DNA of 64,000 bases, taken from Phalacrocorax aristotelis (taxonomy: Eukaryota > Chordata > Aves > Suliformes > Phalacrocoracidae). The position numbers and the translations under genes are program-made. The DNA is taken from NCBI RefSeq assembly GCF_949628215.1, contig NC_134297.1:4340001-4404000 (forward strand), read 5' to 3'. The notes under the pieces are model-generated. The model was not told the DNA's origin. It worked only from the letters and a program-made list of their open reading frames with translations, and searched no databases. Position 1 is the first letter of the stretch, and each line of letters begins with the position of its first letter. Of the stretch, positions 24,475-36,404 are shown in pieces.

Positions 24475-27400
24475 CATCCGTTTCATCTGATGATCTTAAT
24501 ACCAGCAATGTTTCTCTTTTTGAAGTGCAGAGGAGACTTTGGCAGACTGTCCAGAAATAAAGCCAAAAATAATCCATTGCTGGTAAGAAAGAGAACAAAA
24601 ATGTGCACCGAACATTGCAGTTGGTAATGGTACAACGCTAATTATTCGAATGTTAGTCTGTTATCTGTTGGTGAATAGTTGTCACATCAAGACCAAAATT
24701 TTGAAGCTTCATCTGGGATGAGAAAATTCCAAACAAGTCTTGGCTGATCGTGCAGACAATCTGTTATTAGCCAGAAGCAGTTGGAAAATATATTGAGTAA
24801 CTAAGGATAATTGAGAGCTACATGTTTGAGAGGAGACAGCTTTTAACAGATTAAATCTATAAAAATAACAACAAACAGATGGGTTTCTTACGATGGTTCC
24901 GTTTCTTTAACTTAGTAAATTATGATTTAAGTCAGCATATGAAATGTGATTAGAACACACAGCAAGGGAATTTTGAAGAAAACACACTATAATCTCTTCA
25001 AAAATAGGGTAGTTAAAAGGAAAAAAAACCTACAACAACCTTGTGATTATGTGTAATTGCTTTATCCAATGTATTAGGTCCCTTTTTGTGTGGGAGAAGA
25101 GAGAGAATTAGTCTTTGGGCAAAAAAAAGGGTTTGAGTCTCCTTGAAGGAGGCTAATAATGGAAAGGTAAGGTGGGGAATAAAAGAGAGTATCTCTGAAA
25201 CGGCTCTTTCTTTTTCTAGACGCACCTGTTGTTAAAGAATGTAGATATGTTAAAGATAGAATAGATTTGTTAAAGGTAGAATGTGTAAGACTTAACACAT
25301 TTCTGGGTTAACATTTCATTCACTGGATGTCTCACAGGAAAGGTTATTTTCCAGTAGATGTACAGTGAAGTTAAGTCATCGGACATATGACATATATTGC
25401 TGGAAAAGTCCTATCCCTTTCATTTTATAGACTCCTGGGTGAGTTTGACCTAGAACCTACAGTCCTCAGGATGCCTCAGTCCTCCTGAAAGTGGGTTAGT
25501 TGCTGAAATACACCCTGCAGGATCTCCAGTCAGGCTCCCAAGCTAATGTGGGAAAAACTGATCACCATACTGCATCTCTCCATCGTGGAAAAAGGGCATG
25601 TTCCTTTCTTTAAAGCCCTCCTGGCCCACCTGGGAGGTAGGAAGCTCTCCACCCTGTCGGTTGCTTCCCGCCACACGTGCTGAATTGGACTTCGCAGGTA
25701 GAAGTTTGTGACGTACACAGTCCCTGTGAGAAAGTTGGTGGAAGACGTGTCTTCCAGTGAGGGCATGGTTCGTGTTGCATGGGTCAGGTTGCAGGGGAAA
25801 TGTTTTGCATATCAAAGTGCAGCTGTGGACGTCTTCAGAAGTCCACTGCGCCTTCTGCAATGGGACCGTCCTCTGCCTCAGCCTCCTTTCTCCTCGCCTT
25901 TGGGAACTGCATTTGCCCCCTCTTTGTAGAAGGTGCATGCCTGTGGTATGATCCATCAAGCTGGGCTGGGTAAATGTCTCCATGCTCTGCCAGTTGCTGC
26001 TTGTCTACTTTTATTTTTAAACCGAATGGTAACACTTTGAAGCATTTCTGATTAGGGAACCTCAACTTGTTGTTTCTGCTTAAAAGTGATAATCCCCCCT
26101 TAATACAAACCTCAAGTACCTATTTTAATGAAACCTTCAGATGAATATCAAAGAGCTATTTACTCGTATCTAATATTTTAATTAGATTATATTCTCAATT
26201 TAACCCATTAAACCCCCTTTGATGATCTCCATGTTTAGTGCTTAGCCCCAGATGCTGGAGGTAATGAATATTGGACCTTTGATTTAATGAGAACTTCTGC
26301 CTTTCCAGCCTGACTCCCTTTGTATCCCCCTTTTTTATTTTCTGAGCTATAGAATTCAGTTAATTGAAGAAGTCTCTTACCACCACACATTAAGGAACCT
26401 AAATTAGCATCCCTTTTCTGATTAGAAAATGCAAGCAGACATTTTCTCTTTGATCTGAGGATTGAGTTGAAGTAGGCAACAGCCCCCTGAAAATGAGCTG
26501 ATGGCCTTATTATTTGGCTGACATGCAGATGCGTCCATGTGGTGCAAAATGCTTAATGTCTTAATTGATCACCTTCCTCCCTATCTGTCATCCTACTACC
26601 TTTTAGAGCTCCCGTAAATTAGGGTGGTCTGTCTGGGTGGGTGGTGTGTTTTGTTTGGGGCTTTTTTTTTCAGTAAAACAATGAACTTTTAGGAAACATT
26701 TAAATACTAAACCCATGCTAAACTAGAAGCCTTCTATACTTAGATGATGCTGCATCGTGGGGCAGGGGGATAGATATTTTTTTAAAAACACTGGTCATGA
26801 TCATCTCACAAACTATTTGGAAAGGCCTGGGTTGGTTTTTTTTTCTCCCAGAAAAAGACATTATTTGCAGCATACGTGGAAAGAAAATCTTTTGATCTAC
26901 CTCAATACTAATGCAAATTTTTCCTGCACCTAACAGATATGATGGCACAAAAAGGAGCCGTACAAGTGAATGATGAGCATCCATCTGCTTAAAAGCAAAG
27001 GCCAAAACTTAATGTCTTTCAAATTAGGAAGGCAAGGAATTTAAATAAGAAATAGGCCTTGAATTTTGCATTAAGCATTCAGGGAGAGATTGTGCTGGAG
27101 TAGAACCTGCCTGGCTTAGTCCCATGGCTCCAGCACAGCTATCACAGAGCGCAGTGTTACTCACCATGAGCACAGGCTGCCTTCACAGGGGTGGAAATGT
27201 ATTTGTGTACACCCCCCAACAGAACTTCTCAACATTTACCTGGCGGGCCCATTCTAGTGCCACCATTTCTTAATATTTTGGATTCAGGAACTGTAGAAGC
27301 TGAGACGTCCTCCAGTGGTCAAAGACCCGGGGTCAGTTCTGCTTAGGAGCAATGCTGCCCAATAACATCACCATCATGTTTCTTTGGAAGATAAGTGAAG

Positions 27401-30400
27401 TCAGCTTCCCCCCACCATCTCAGGGAAGGTATCAACAGGTGGGTTCACAGGCTGCTGGCTCTGGCAAAAAACATACCGGTTTAGCTGTTAAAAACATTAA
27501 ATAAGGCAGAGCCTAAAAGCCATGTTCCATCATTACTTCTCTAAAGACAAACTGTCAAAGATGAGGACTGTAAACCAGACGAGATTATGTCTAACTCCTG
27601 CAGTCAGTGAATACTTCAAATAGGCATGAGCAAGCTACCACCTCCAAACAGCCCGCGAGCCAAGCTTTTGATGGTTGACATCTCCTGTTAGGGATCAATT
27701 CTACAGTAAATGATAATACCACAAAGAATATGCTTTTTTTAATTACTATTTTGCACATTGCCCAAACCTAAGTGCTCCCTGCGTGAGAAAAAGCAGGCGT
27801 GTGAAGAAAGGACCAACGCTGGTGACCTCCTGCGTGGTGTGAGAAAGGGCTCTAGATGCACAAAGCCCCAGCGATAGGTAAAGGCAGTGAATCTCCACTG
27901 GTGACAGCTGGCAAGGGTGAGTTAAAGCAGCCTGCCTTACAGAAGAGGCTGCTTTGAACAGAAGTGATACTGAGCCAAAAACCTGGATAGAGCAGATGCT
28001 AAAGAAGCATCCAGCAGCTCAGCAAGAGCTTTGCATAATCGTGAGCGCAGAGCGGGCAGCTGCAGGTAATGCCACGGGGCTAGTCGTCACTGTGTCGTAG
28101 GAGCACTGAAGGGTCTGTTCCAGCAGTCACAGCAAAGCCAACAAGATACACAACACCCGAGAGTACTGAGTCTTTACTTCAGGAGAGCAAGCTGAGCGGT
28201 CTCAGCAATAGCTGAACGAAGTGAGTCACAAAATTTGGTCAGGTTGCCTTTGCTCCTGGCATTTCAGAAACCCGCATCATAGAGTTACCTCATTACTGTG
28301 AGTTAAAACCAACTTCTTCCTTGAAAGACTGTCTGTACCCTAACAGGTAGAATAAGCACTACAGTCTGCTGGGGGATCACCCTTTCTTTTCCTAAGGGTG
28401 AACTTTACACCCACCTGCCTTTACCACCAAGTGCAATGTGCTGCTGCTGCTGCATGGATACAGACTATGTCAGTAGCTGTAGCCACCCCAAGGCACTTCT
28501 AGCAGTGGAGCTAGAAGCGTTTCATCTAAGCTTATTATGCTATAGAAACAAGACAAATCCGAGACAGAAATAAGCCACTTTTTAAGCCGAGTAAGACCAC
28601 CTGAGCAGCAGTTTGCCGTAAATTAAGGTGCTGCTGTTTGTTACTGCGACTAGAAGTCAAGGAGGCGACAACGCTCAGGAGCTCGCAGTGCTGTGGTCAG
28701 CCTCCTCTCTACTCTGCTCCTCAGCAAGGCCCACGCCTGCAGGAACTTCACTTCAGAAAAACATCAGCCAGCAGGGAGAAGCAACAAGAGGAAGCTGTAG
28801 AAAGGATTTTACGTAGCGCACGCAGTGCCTGGATCGCTTGCTGGGCCTGGCCGTAGGTTATTTACACCCTCACCAAGTGAAGCCCATGGTACTTGCAGGG
28901 CTGATGCTACACATGTGTGTAATAGCAAGAGTTTGCTCCTGATTTGCTCTATAAGTGCCCATACTGCCTGCCTGTCTGATCGGCTTTTACATAGCTCTGG
29001 CCACAGAAGGAAAAAAAACTTGGGCTGGAACTGCTTTCCAGTCCCATAAAAGTAAAAAATGATAAGGGCAGCAGACAGGAAAATGCTCAAAACAAAAACA
29101 GGAAGCAAAGGTTCATGGAAGGATTTTATAGACCATTTTTTAAATTTTCTCTAATGAAAGCAACCACTTAGGTGTTAAATTAACAGGAAACAATTTCATT
29201 TCAAAAACCAAGAATTTTAATGAAAATCAATACTTCAGTGGATTTCTTGAAAAACAGGAAATCCACCAAGATTTCCTATTTCCAGCAATTATTTCCTGCA
29301 AGCCATTTCCTCCGCAGCATTTCCCAAACAAATGCATAAATATTATAAAAAAAGGCAGCTGTAAACAATCTCTCCCCTACTCCCCAAGCTTCTTGGGGAG
29401 AGCATGAAAAAGTCAGCAGTTGTCACTGAATAGGTCAGGGCCCAGGAATAAAAACTCATATCATTTTTTAAAAGAGAAAAATCTCTGAAATAAACAAACA
29501 AAACTCCTCCCCAGCCCCTCCTTCTTCTCCACTCCCCAAACACAGGACAACCTCTTCCCAAAAGCTTGCCTTGATGGTCCAGCAACTGCAGCCTCCCGTC
29601 ACCAGCCTGGCAGGCATTGCTTCCCAGCCTGGAAGGAGCTGGCTGGCGAGGGAGGGAATGTCTCGGGTAGCGACTATTTCCTTCCTCTGTCTCAGTCTCA
29701 GGGGGTTTTGCACTTGTTGCACCAAACTTCCCGGGATAAGCAGCCTGTTCCCAAAGCCGCCTCCTGCCGCCTGCAAGGCTCTGCGCACACCGCTGCGGTG
29801 CCCGGGCTGGGATGGGGACTTCCCTGGCGTTGGGTGGTTCACATTCTGCGTGTGCTTGTCCCTGAGGTTGCTAGCAATTAGTGGCTTTGGTTTTAACCAT
29901 CTCTGTAGTTTTAAATGTTAGCCAAGTTGCCTAGAACCGCAGAGGTGAAGGTAGGTGGGCGTTCGTGGATTTTTTTATTGATTAGCGTAAATACTTTGTG
30001 AAGAAGGATGTTCCTATAGTGGCAGGGGAGAGGCAGCAGAAACTGGCATGTTATTTGATTCATATTCTGAGCCTTCCTCATCAATCTGGCATGTCCCCAG
30101 CGTGATAATGCCAGTAGCAGAAAGGGGAACGGGCTCTTTGTCACACCTCTGTGCCTCAGAGAAACTGTGGCACCTCGCTGCTAAGGGGGTCCCACGAACA
30201 GGGGACTGAGGTGAGGATTCACGTGGGTTTTAGCTGCCCCGACCTCACTAGCTGTCACCTGCAGCGCTGCCTGGCTTGTGGCACAGTAAAGGTCCTGTGC
30301 TGCAGAACTTCTTCCTGGACATACTCCCAGTGCCTGCACCTGAATCCCAGGATCCTTCCCTCCATCAAGAACCACCACCAGACTATAAATATCGCCAGCC

Positions 30401-32675
30401 CATGGGTGTGCAAATGCCCCAGGCCCTGCTACTGCAACGGAGGTGAACAGGAGCTTTCGGGGTGTTTGGTGCAGAGGGAACCTACTTGGCTACACAGCAT
30501 CTGGTCACAGTCCTCGCTCTGTGTTGGGAGGGCAGAGCCTGGCAGTGCCCACTGGATGACACCACCATTTGCTTGACGTCTACCGGATGGCTCGCGAAAG
30601 AGCGGCATAAATGCACAGAGTTGCTTTTGCATGTCTGTACCCCAACACTTGTCATTTGTGCACCTTAATCTCCTGCTTTTACTTTCCCCCGCCTTTTTTC
30701 TTTCTGTCCTTTCCAGCTCAGAGTATTTTTACCTGCCTTTGTCTTTAGAAATAATAATAGGAAAGAATGAACAATTCTTTGCACAAATAAAAGGAAACAC
30801 ACACAAAAGTAAAGAAATGGGATTTTTAATACCCCTTTTCATTCGGGTGCAAGTTTTTTTAACGATTGCGTCTGTATACTTGCTCCTAATATTCTCTCTC
30901 ACTAAACTAAAAGGGTTTCTCGTGCGTTTCTCTGAATGCCCTGCTGCCCAATCCTATTACCGAAGGCAAGTCCACCTGAGTGACTGGTGTGAAGTCACGG
31001 ACCCCCGCAGCAGAGCGCGACTCGCCCGGCTGGCTCCGAGACCGGCGTCCGCACCGCACCGCACCGCACGCCGCGGTGCGCAGCGCCCAGCCCGGCAACA
31101 GCAGCAGCAGCAGACAGGCTCAGAAAAAAAAAAAAAAAAAAAAAAACAACTATCGTGTAAATATCACGGTAGAGCTTGTCTTTTATATCACTTTTAATAG
31201 TTCCTAATGAAATGCGTGCTCAGGGGGAGGCTGACAACCAGCACAGAGCGAATTGAACAAAACACCTGTGGGCGACCGAGTACGGACGGAGATGAACGGC
31301 GGCACCGAGTAGAAAGGTTTTTGAGAGAGTCTCCATCGCCTCCCTGCCTACGGCCAGGTAGGTGCTGAGAGAGGGGAAGAGCCACGGAGCTGGGAAAAGC
31401 GCCTCCAGCCAGCGGCGTGGCAACGCGAAATGACCTGCTGTACCCTTGGCTCTCCCCCGCGCTTCCAATCGCACCAAGGCGTCAGGAGGAAATCGGTTGG
31501 TTTGCCTTCTGAATCGTACATTTTTAGGGAGGTGGGTGGCCTTTTAGCAAAATTTGTTGGTGAAAATAATTGCCCGGGAATTGTTTATAAACACCCTGTA
31601 AAAGACAACTAGCCATTTTCTGGACGAATTGTTAGGTGTTGGCTGTTTCCCCCCGCCCCCCAGCGCGTGATCTTTATTATTTTACGTGTTAAAAATGTAA
31701 AGGGAAACCCACGAAAAGGAAGCAAACAGACATTTCAATCATCTATATTTTATATATTAAACAGGGACACATTTTCCCTCACAAAACCGCATGTCCTGTA
31801 GTCCAAAAATGCCCTCGAAGTGCTAACGGCACCAGACAACCAAATTAACTTCCCGTTAAAAAGAATACATAAGGAAAAAATAAATTAAAAAAACCTATCG
31901 AGACACCGACATGCTACCGGGTTGCTGGTGCAGCGGGGGCTGCACAGGCACCATCTGAGCAAGCACAGTCTCTCCTCCAGGTTTTTACCCAGGAAAGCCC
32001 CAGCCCTTCCCTGGAGATGCGGAGCCTCCGCCGCTCTCGCAGCGCATTTGCCAGCCAGCAGCTCACCCCAGAGAAAAAGCAAAAATGAAAAAAAAAAAAA
32101 AAAATCTTAATTTACCTGGAAATTAAAACCATTTCCTTGGCAGGAAGATAAAGGCAAAGCGAGCACGGACGGTGACTGCTTATCTGACGGCAACAGGGAG
32201 CTCTGGGCTGCAGGCGGGGGTGGGGGGAACAGGAGGCAAACGTGGGACCGGGTCTGGGGCCCTTTGAGAGGAAAAGTATCCGGAAGGTGATTCACACCTG
32301 GGAGCCGTGAAGGAATCACGCTGCCGATTGCAGGTGGTTCTCCAAGCTGCAGAAAAATCTCTTTTCTCACTGGGATTGCCTTTGCTCCGAGCAGCTCCGG
32401 CAGGATCGAGTTATTCGTGACGCTCCCCCCTTCCCTTCCCTTATCGGAATTAAATAAACGGTAATTTTGGTCTTACCTGTTTCTTGGGAGGACGTTTTTT
32501 GTTGTTGTTGTTTTGGGGTTTTTTTGAGTACATGCATGCCCTGGAAGCTCTGCCCCGGATCAAACCCGACCTCCCGCACCGCTCGCTGGGGCACTGAGAG
32601 AGCGGCGAGGTTTTACCTGGGCTGGGGGTGCGCTGCCTGCCCCTCGCAGGGACAACATGCTGGCACGGGTGCACA
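24475..32675. other. JHY-BSX intergenic region
   Basis: The two genes are convergent here. I saw no gene or intact transposon. The interval holds an enhancer-like AT-rich block (about 26120-26590), a CTG/TGC run near 28440, a CpG-rich patch with a CCGCA repeat (about 30990-31110) next to a 23-A run, and many short non-homologous open frames. Confidence 0.7.
31124..31146. repeat. poly(A) run
   Basis: 23 consecutive A following CAG repeats. It has no recognisable SINE or retrocopy body upstream and is probably a simple repeat. Confidence 0.9.
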
Positions 32676-32681
32676 TTTATT
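32676..32681 (-). terminator. BSX poly(A) signal
   Basis: TTTATT on the plus strand reads AATAAA on the minus strand, about 390 nt after the BSX stop. It is the first canonical signal met downstream. Confidence 0.7.
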
Positions 32682-32820
32682 TTAAAACGGAGGAAAGTTC
32701 GGGGAGGGGAGAAAAGTCCGGTATTTCGAAGGAAAGGGGAAACTTCAAGGAAACTCGCCTTGTTTTGCTCTCCCCATCAGATTTTCAGGAAAAGCTCAGG
32801 TTTGGGGTGATGCTGGGGGT

Positions 32821-32834
32821 GGGGGGGGGGGGGG
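32821..32834. repeat. poly(G) run near the 3' end of BSX
   Basis: 14 consecutive G on the plus strand in the BSX 3' UTR region, hence a C-tract in the transcript. Confidence 0.9.
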
Positions 32835-33069
32835 AGGGGAAGCCGGCGGGACCGCGGGGGCCCCCCAGGCATCACTGCCTTCGCCCCGGGACCCCTACCC
32901 GCCCTCCGGGGAACGGGCTCCCCCCGCATCAACACCTCCTTCCAAAAAACGCGGCCCCCGTCCCTGGGGGCTCCGGCGCTGCTCAAGGCTGGGGAGCTGG
33001 GGGCGACTTGCGGGGCCGGGGCAAAGCCCCCCCGGAGAGGCAGGTGAGCCCGGGCCGGGCCCTTCGCTC

Positions 33070-33315
33070 CTAGAGGCGGTGGGGGCCGGCGCAGATGTCC
33101 CCCTCTTCCAGGATGTCCACCTCGTCCTCGGGGTCCTGGAGCAGGAAGGGGCCGGGGGGGCCCTTGCGGGGCTCGGCGCCGGCCCCCTCGGGCAGGTCGG
33201 GCTCGGGGGAGCTCGGCTCCCGGCTCTCCTCCCCGCCCGGGTGCTTGGGGTCCTCCTGGGTTTTCCGCAGCTGCTTTTTGTGCTTCATCCGTCGGTTCTG
33301 GAACCAGGTTTTCAC
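33070..33315 (-). CDS. BSX: BSX exon 3
   Basis: The acceptor is CCCTCCTCAG and the stop TAG 33072-33070. The exon is 246 nt, entered in phase 0. It encodes the recognition helix (VKTWFQNRRMKHKKQLRK) and the acidic, proline-rich C-terminus. Confidence 0.97.
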   Translation of the reverse strand: MKTWFQNRRMKHKKQLRKTQEDPKHPGGEESREPSSPEPDLPEGAGAEPRKGPPGPFLLQDPEDEVDILEEGDICAGPHRL

Positions 33316-34809
33316 CTGAGGAGGGCGGGGGGAAGAAGAAAGGAAGAAAAACGGCATACGAATTCAAAAGCGGAGGAGGGGGCGCTGCGCGGCCGGAGGA
33401 GGTGGCGGCCCCCGCCGCCCCGGTACCTGGGTCTCGGAGAGGCTGAGGGCCGTGGCCAGCTCTACCCGTTCGGGCGTGGAGAGGTAGCGCTGGATCTCAA
33501 ACCTCTTCTCCAGCCCGGAAAGCTGCGAGTCGGAGAAAACGGTGCGGGCTTTGCGGCGGCGGCAGTGCTTCCCGGGCAGCTCGGCGTGAGGGTGGTGCTG
33601 GAAAAGGGCTGGCACCGGCACTCCTGGGGGGGGGACACACGGCGGAGACTCGGCGCGGGCTCTCCCCCCGCCTCTCTATCGTTATTATTTCGTTTATTTC
33701 GTTTTCGAGGTCGTTTTCATTGCTTTGGTTTTGGGGGGGCTTGTTGCTGGGAGAACGCGGGGTTTTGCAAAGCGCTTCGCCGCTGCTGAGCCCGCCCCAG
33801 GAAGGCGAAGGCAAGGCAGAGCCCGCAGCCTGCCCACGCCCACGGCCGCGGTCAGCCCGGCGAGGCGAGGCTGGCAGGGAGACCTTCACCCTCCCGGCAA
33901 TTGAACCACAACGAAACGGAGGCGGCAAAAATCAGGGGAACCCCGCAAAAGGCTGGGAGGAGAGCGGGCGGGAGGAGAGAGGTCCTCCACGGCCGCGCCG
34001 GTGCACAAACTTGGGCTACCCCGTGAGAAACTTTGGAGAGGGGTTTCCTTCCAGAGCAAGGAACGGGCCCGGGGAAGGGCTGAGCCTCTGCCAGCCCCGG
34101 GGGGTGGGGGGGAGCCGGCACAGCCCCAGCTGTGCTGCTGGAGGTGGAAAAGCGCAGCCCGGACACCGTCTGGAGGGACAACGCAAGGAAAAATAAATGT
34201 TATCGTCCAAAATTAAAAATAATAATAAAAGAATAAAGACAAAGAGAGGGAAACCCTCAAGATGTGGGGCAATGGAGGGAGCGGCAGGCTCCTGCCCCCG
34301 AGGGCGAAGCCGGCGCTGCCCCGCGGGGCTGGGCGCTCCGGGGGCCGCTGGCGGCGCCTGCCCCGGGGGGGAAGCGGCCACCACTTGGGTGAAGGATGCC
34401 AAAAGGTGCCCCGCCGCCCCGGAGGGGTTTGTCTGTCACTGCCGGAGCGTGTCCCGGCCCGGGGCCGCGGGCTCTCCTCCCCACCCGAGTCCCCTCCTCG
34501 ACGCCACCTGGCCACGGGTTCCTCCTGCGAGGGGCTGCACTTACCCGAGGTGGTGAGGAAGTAGGGGTGGTGGTGATGCTCCGGCTTGTGCAGGGCAGGG
34601 TGCGGGTGAGGCGCCAGGAGGGTCGGGGTGGGCATCAGGGGGTACCCATAGTCCAAGAGGGGAACGCGGGAGGCCAAGGAGCCGGGGAAGTGCTCGGGGG
34701 GCACCTCCCGCAAGGGCTTGGGCTTGTGCAGCAGAATATCCTCGATGAAGAAGGAGGTGGGCCTGGGCGCGGAGACGGGGTGCACGGGCGAGGTGAAGTT
34801 GAGGTTCAT
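33070..34809 (-). CDS. BSX: BSX, brain-specific homeobox transcription factor, complete (gene-level entry)
   Basis: BSX is a nuclear homeodomain transcription factor of hypothalamic NPY/AgRP neurons and the pineal gland. Three exons on the minus strand (34809-34545, 33623-33427, 33315-33070) give 708 nt, 235 residues; the human protein is about 233. The start is MNLNFTSPVHP, as in mammals. Residues 20-26 (FFIEDIL) fit the eh1 motif FxIxxIL that binds Groucho/TLE co-repressors. A Pro/His-rich linker follows (LLAPHPHPALHKPEHHHHPY). The homeodomain spans about 111-170, with the recognition helix VKTWFQNRRMKHKK containing Gln50 and Asn51. The tail is Pro/Glu-rich and ends EDEVDILEEGDICAGPHRL, close to the mammalian EDEVD ending. 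Exon 2 begins GVPVPALF where remembered human has GMPVPALF. The gene is convergent with JHY and followed upstream by a large regulatory-looking gap. Confidence 0.98.
33427..33623 (-). CDS. BSX: BSX exon 2
   Basis: A C-rich acceptor ending CAG is followed by 197 nt and donor GTACCG, leaving phase 0. It encodes residues 90-154, with the first three-quarters of the homeodomain (RKARTVFSDSQLSGLEKRFE onward). Confidence 0.97.
34545..34809 (-). CDS. BSX: BSX exon 1
   Basis: ATG at 34809-34807 and donor GTAAGT after 34545, phase 1. It encodes residues 1-88 and the first base of Gly89, including the eh1 motif and the conserved stretch SRVPLLDYGYPLMPTPTLL. Confidence 0.97.
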
Positions 34810-36374
34810 TTCGGTTGTTCCCCCGCCTCGGGCAGCGGGCAAGGGAGAGAGCCGGGCTGAGCGCTGGCTGCCGGAGGAGGCAGGGCGGCCGGCTGCACCT
34901 CCCGGGGCCGAAGATAATAAATAAAAATAACGATAATGAATAAATAACAATTTTTTAAAAAGATACGGAGGAAAAATAAATAATAATAATTTTTTTAAAA
35001 AATCCCCCAGCCAGAAATAAAGCGGAAGAGCCGGGGGATGCGAGGCGGGCGGGTCGGGGCTGCGCGGGGAGATGCGCGCCTTTGAGGCGCGGTGGGAAGG
35101 GGGCTCTCCAGCGAGCCAATGGCGATCGGGCGGGCGGGGGGACGGGCCCGCGGGGCCACCCAAACCGTCGCCGCGGCGCGGAGGGGGCGCGGAGCCGCGC
35201 AGTCTCCCCCGCGCATCCCGGGCGCAGTGCGGCAGCCCTCGGTCCCCGTCCCAGCGGTGGCGTCGGGGCCTCTTCCCAAAAACGAGGGTTTTCTCCCTCT
35301 TTTTTTAAAGAGGAAAACTTAGGGGGGGAAGAAATAGTGACGCTTTTCCGACCCGTCCCACGCTTCGCTCCTAACTTGTCCCCACGCCGGCAGCTCGTGC
35401 CTTTCCGCTCAGGTTATCACCCCGTTGGGGTTTTGTTCCCATCCATTCCCTGCTCGGTCTTGTGCTAACACTTCTTTTTTTTTTGGTCTTTCCTTTCCTC
35501 TGTTTGTCTTTTATTTTTTTTTTTTCCACCCTAATCTGTAACATTCATTTCCCCTGAGTCAATTTGCTAAAATGAGGGTGATACACCACATCATAGCAGA
35601 GATAATTTCGGTTCGCATCTCAGAAAATTGCTCTAATTATTGATGTTAAACTCAGGGAAATTAAAAGAAGGCACTTCTCCTTCATCTCCTGATTTTAAGC
35701 TCTAATTTGTTGAAATCGAGTTGTCATCACAATTCCAATCACTGCCGTTAATAGTAAAAGTGTTCTAATAGAGCCAGAATTCGCGCAACCCATGCTATTA
35801 GATAATTAAGAAAGATGTTAGAAAGGCAAGTGCTAATCCTTGGGCACACAGACAGCATTTCCATCTGATCCAGCAGGTAGAACAAATTAATTACCAGAAT
35901 CAATTAGTCCTAAAAGTACAGTTCTCAGGGTAAGCCATGTCTTCCATATGGATGAGCTGGTAAATGGTAAATAGATGAGGAACAACCTTTAAAAGAATAG
36001 AAATGGCAATCGCCCGGTTTTAATGAACCTGGAACTCGGAGCGCCCGAGTTTTCCAGCGATGCTGCGGGGCACAATCCCGCGTGGGTGAGAGCACGGGCA
36101 GCCGCCTCTCCCCCACGGTGGGCAGAGCAGTGGGTTTTAAGAACAACTAGTTATAACCCGTGGTAGCTTTTCAAATGCAAATATGGCTTTTTCATCAGTT
36201 CCAGCGGGCCAAAACTCAGGGGGGGACCAGAGAGCTCCTTGTCTCACCGGGAAAACCCACAGGAGCATTTTTTTTCTCTATATACAAGCAGCGCATGTTC
36301 CAGCCAAGCACACACTTTGTTTTACACGTGTAGTGCCCGCACACGGGTGGCCACCACACACTTAAGTGAGATCT

Positions 36375-36404
36375 CTATCTATCTATCCATCCATCCATCC
36401 ATCC
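36375..36404. repeat. (ATCT)n/(ATCC)n microsatellite
   Basis: A compound tetranucleotide run: ATCT units followed by five ATCC units. Confidence 0.95.

Larger units (their letters stand above)
32880..35280 (-). promoter_or_regulatory. CpG island covering the whole BSX gene and promoter
   Basis: There is continuous high GC and CpG content over all three BSX exons, both introns and about 450 bp upstream of the ATG, dropping sharply beyond 35300. Such gene-wide islands are typical of developmental homeobox genes under Polycomb control. It is interrupted by two AT-rich patches (about 34197-34245 and 34911-35002). Confidence 0.85.

Noticed and set aside
31124-31146. poly(A) run considered as the tail of a retrocopy or SINE
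   Set aside because: No gene-like or SINE-like body precedes it and no target-site duplication was seen.
30631-31197. 188-codon open frame on the plus strand
   Set aside because: Its end is translated CAG and poly(A) runs (Gln and Lys tracts) and CpG repeat; there is no homology, no splice context, and composition explains the openness.
33079-33789. 236-codon frame antisense to BSX exons 2-3
   Set aside because: GC-rich antisense shadow of a real coding region; the protein is low-complexity Gly/Arg.
36371-36404. Tetranucleotide tandem run that looks like regularly spaced repeats
   Set aside because: It is a plain microsatellite; there are no spacers, so it is not a CRISPR array, and none is expected in a vertebrate genome.
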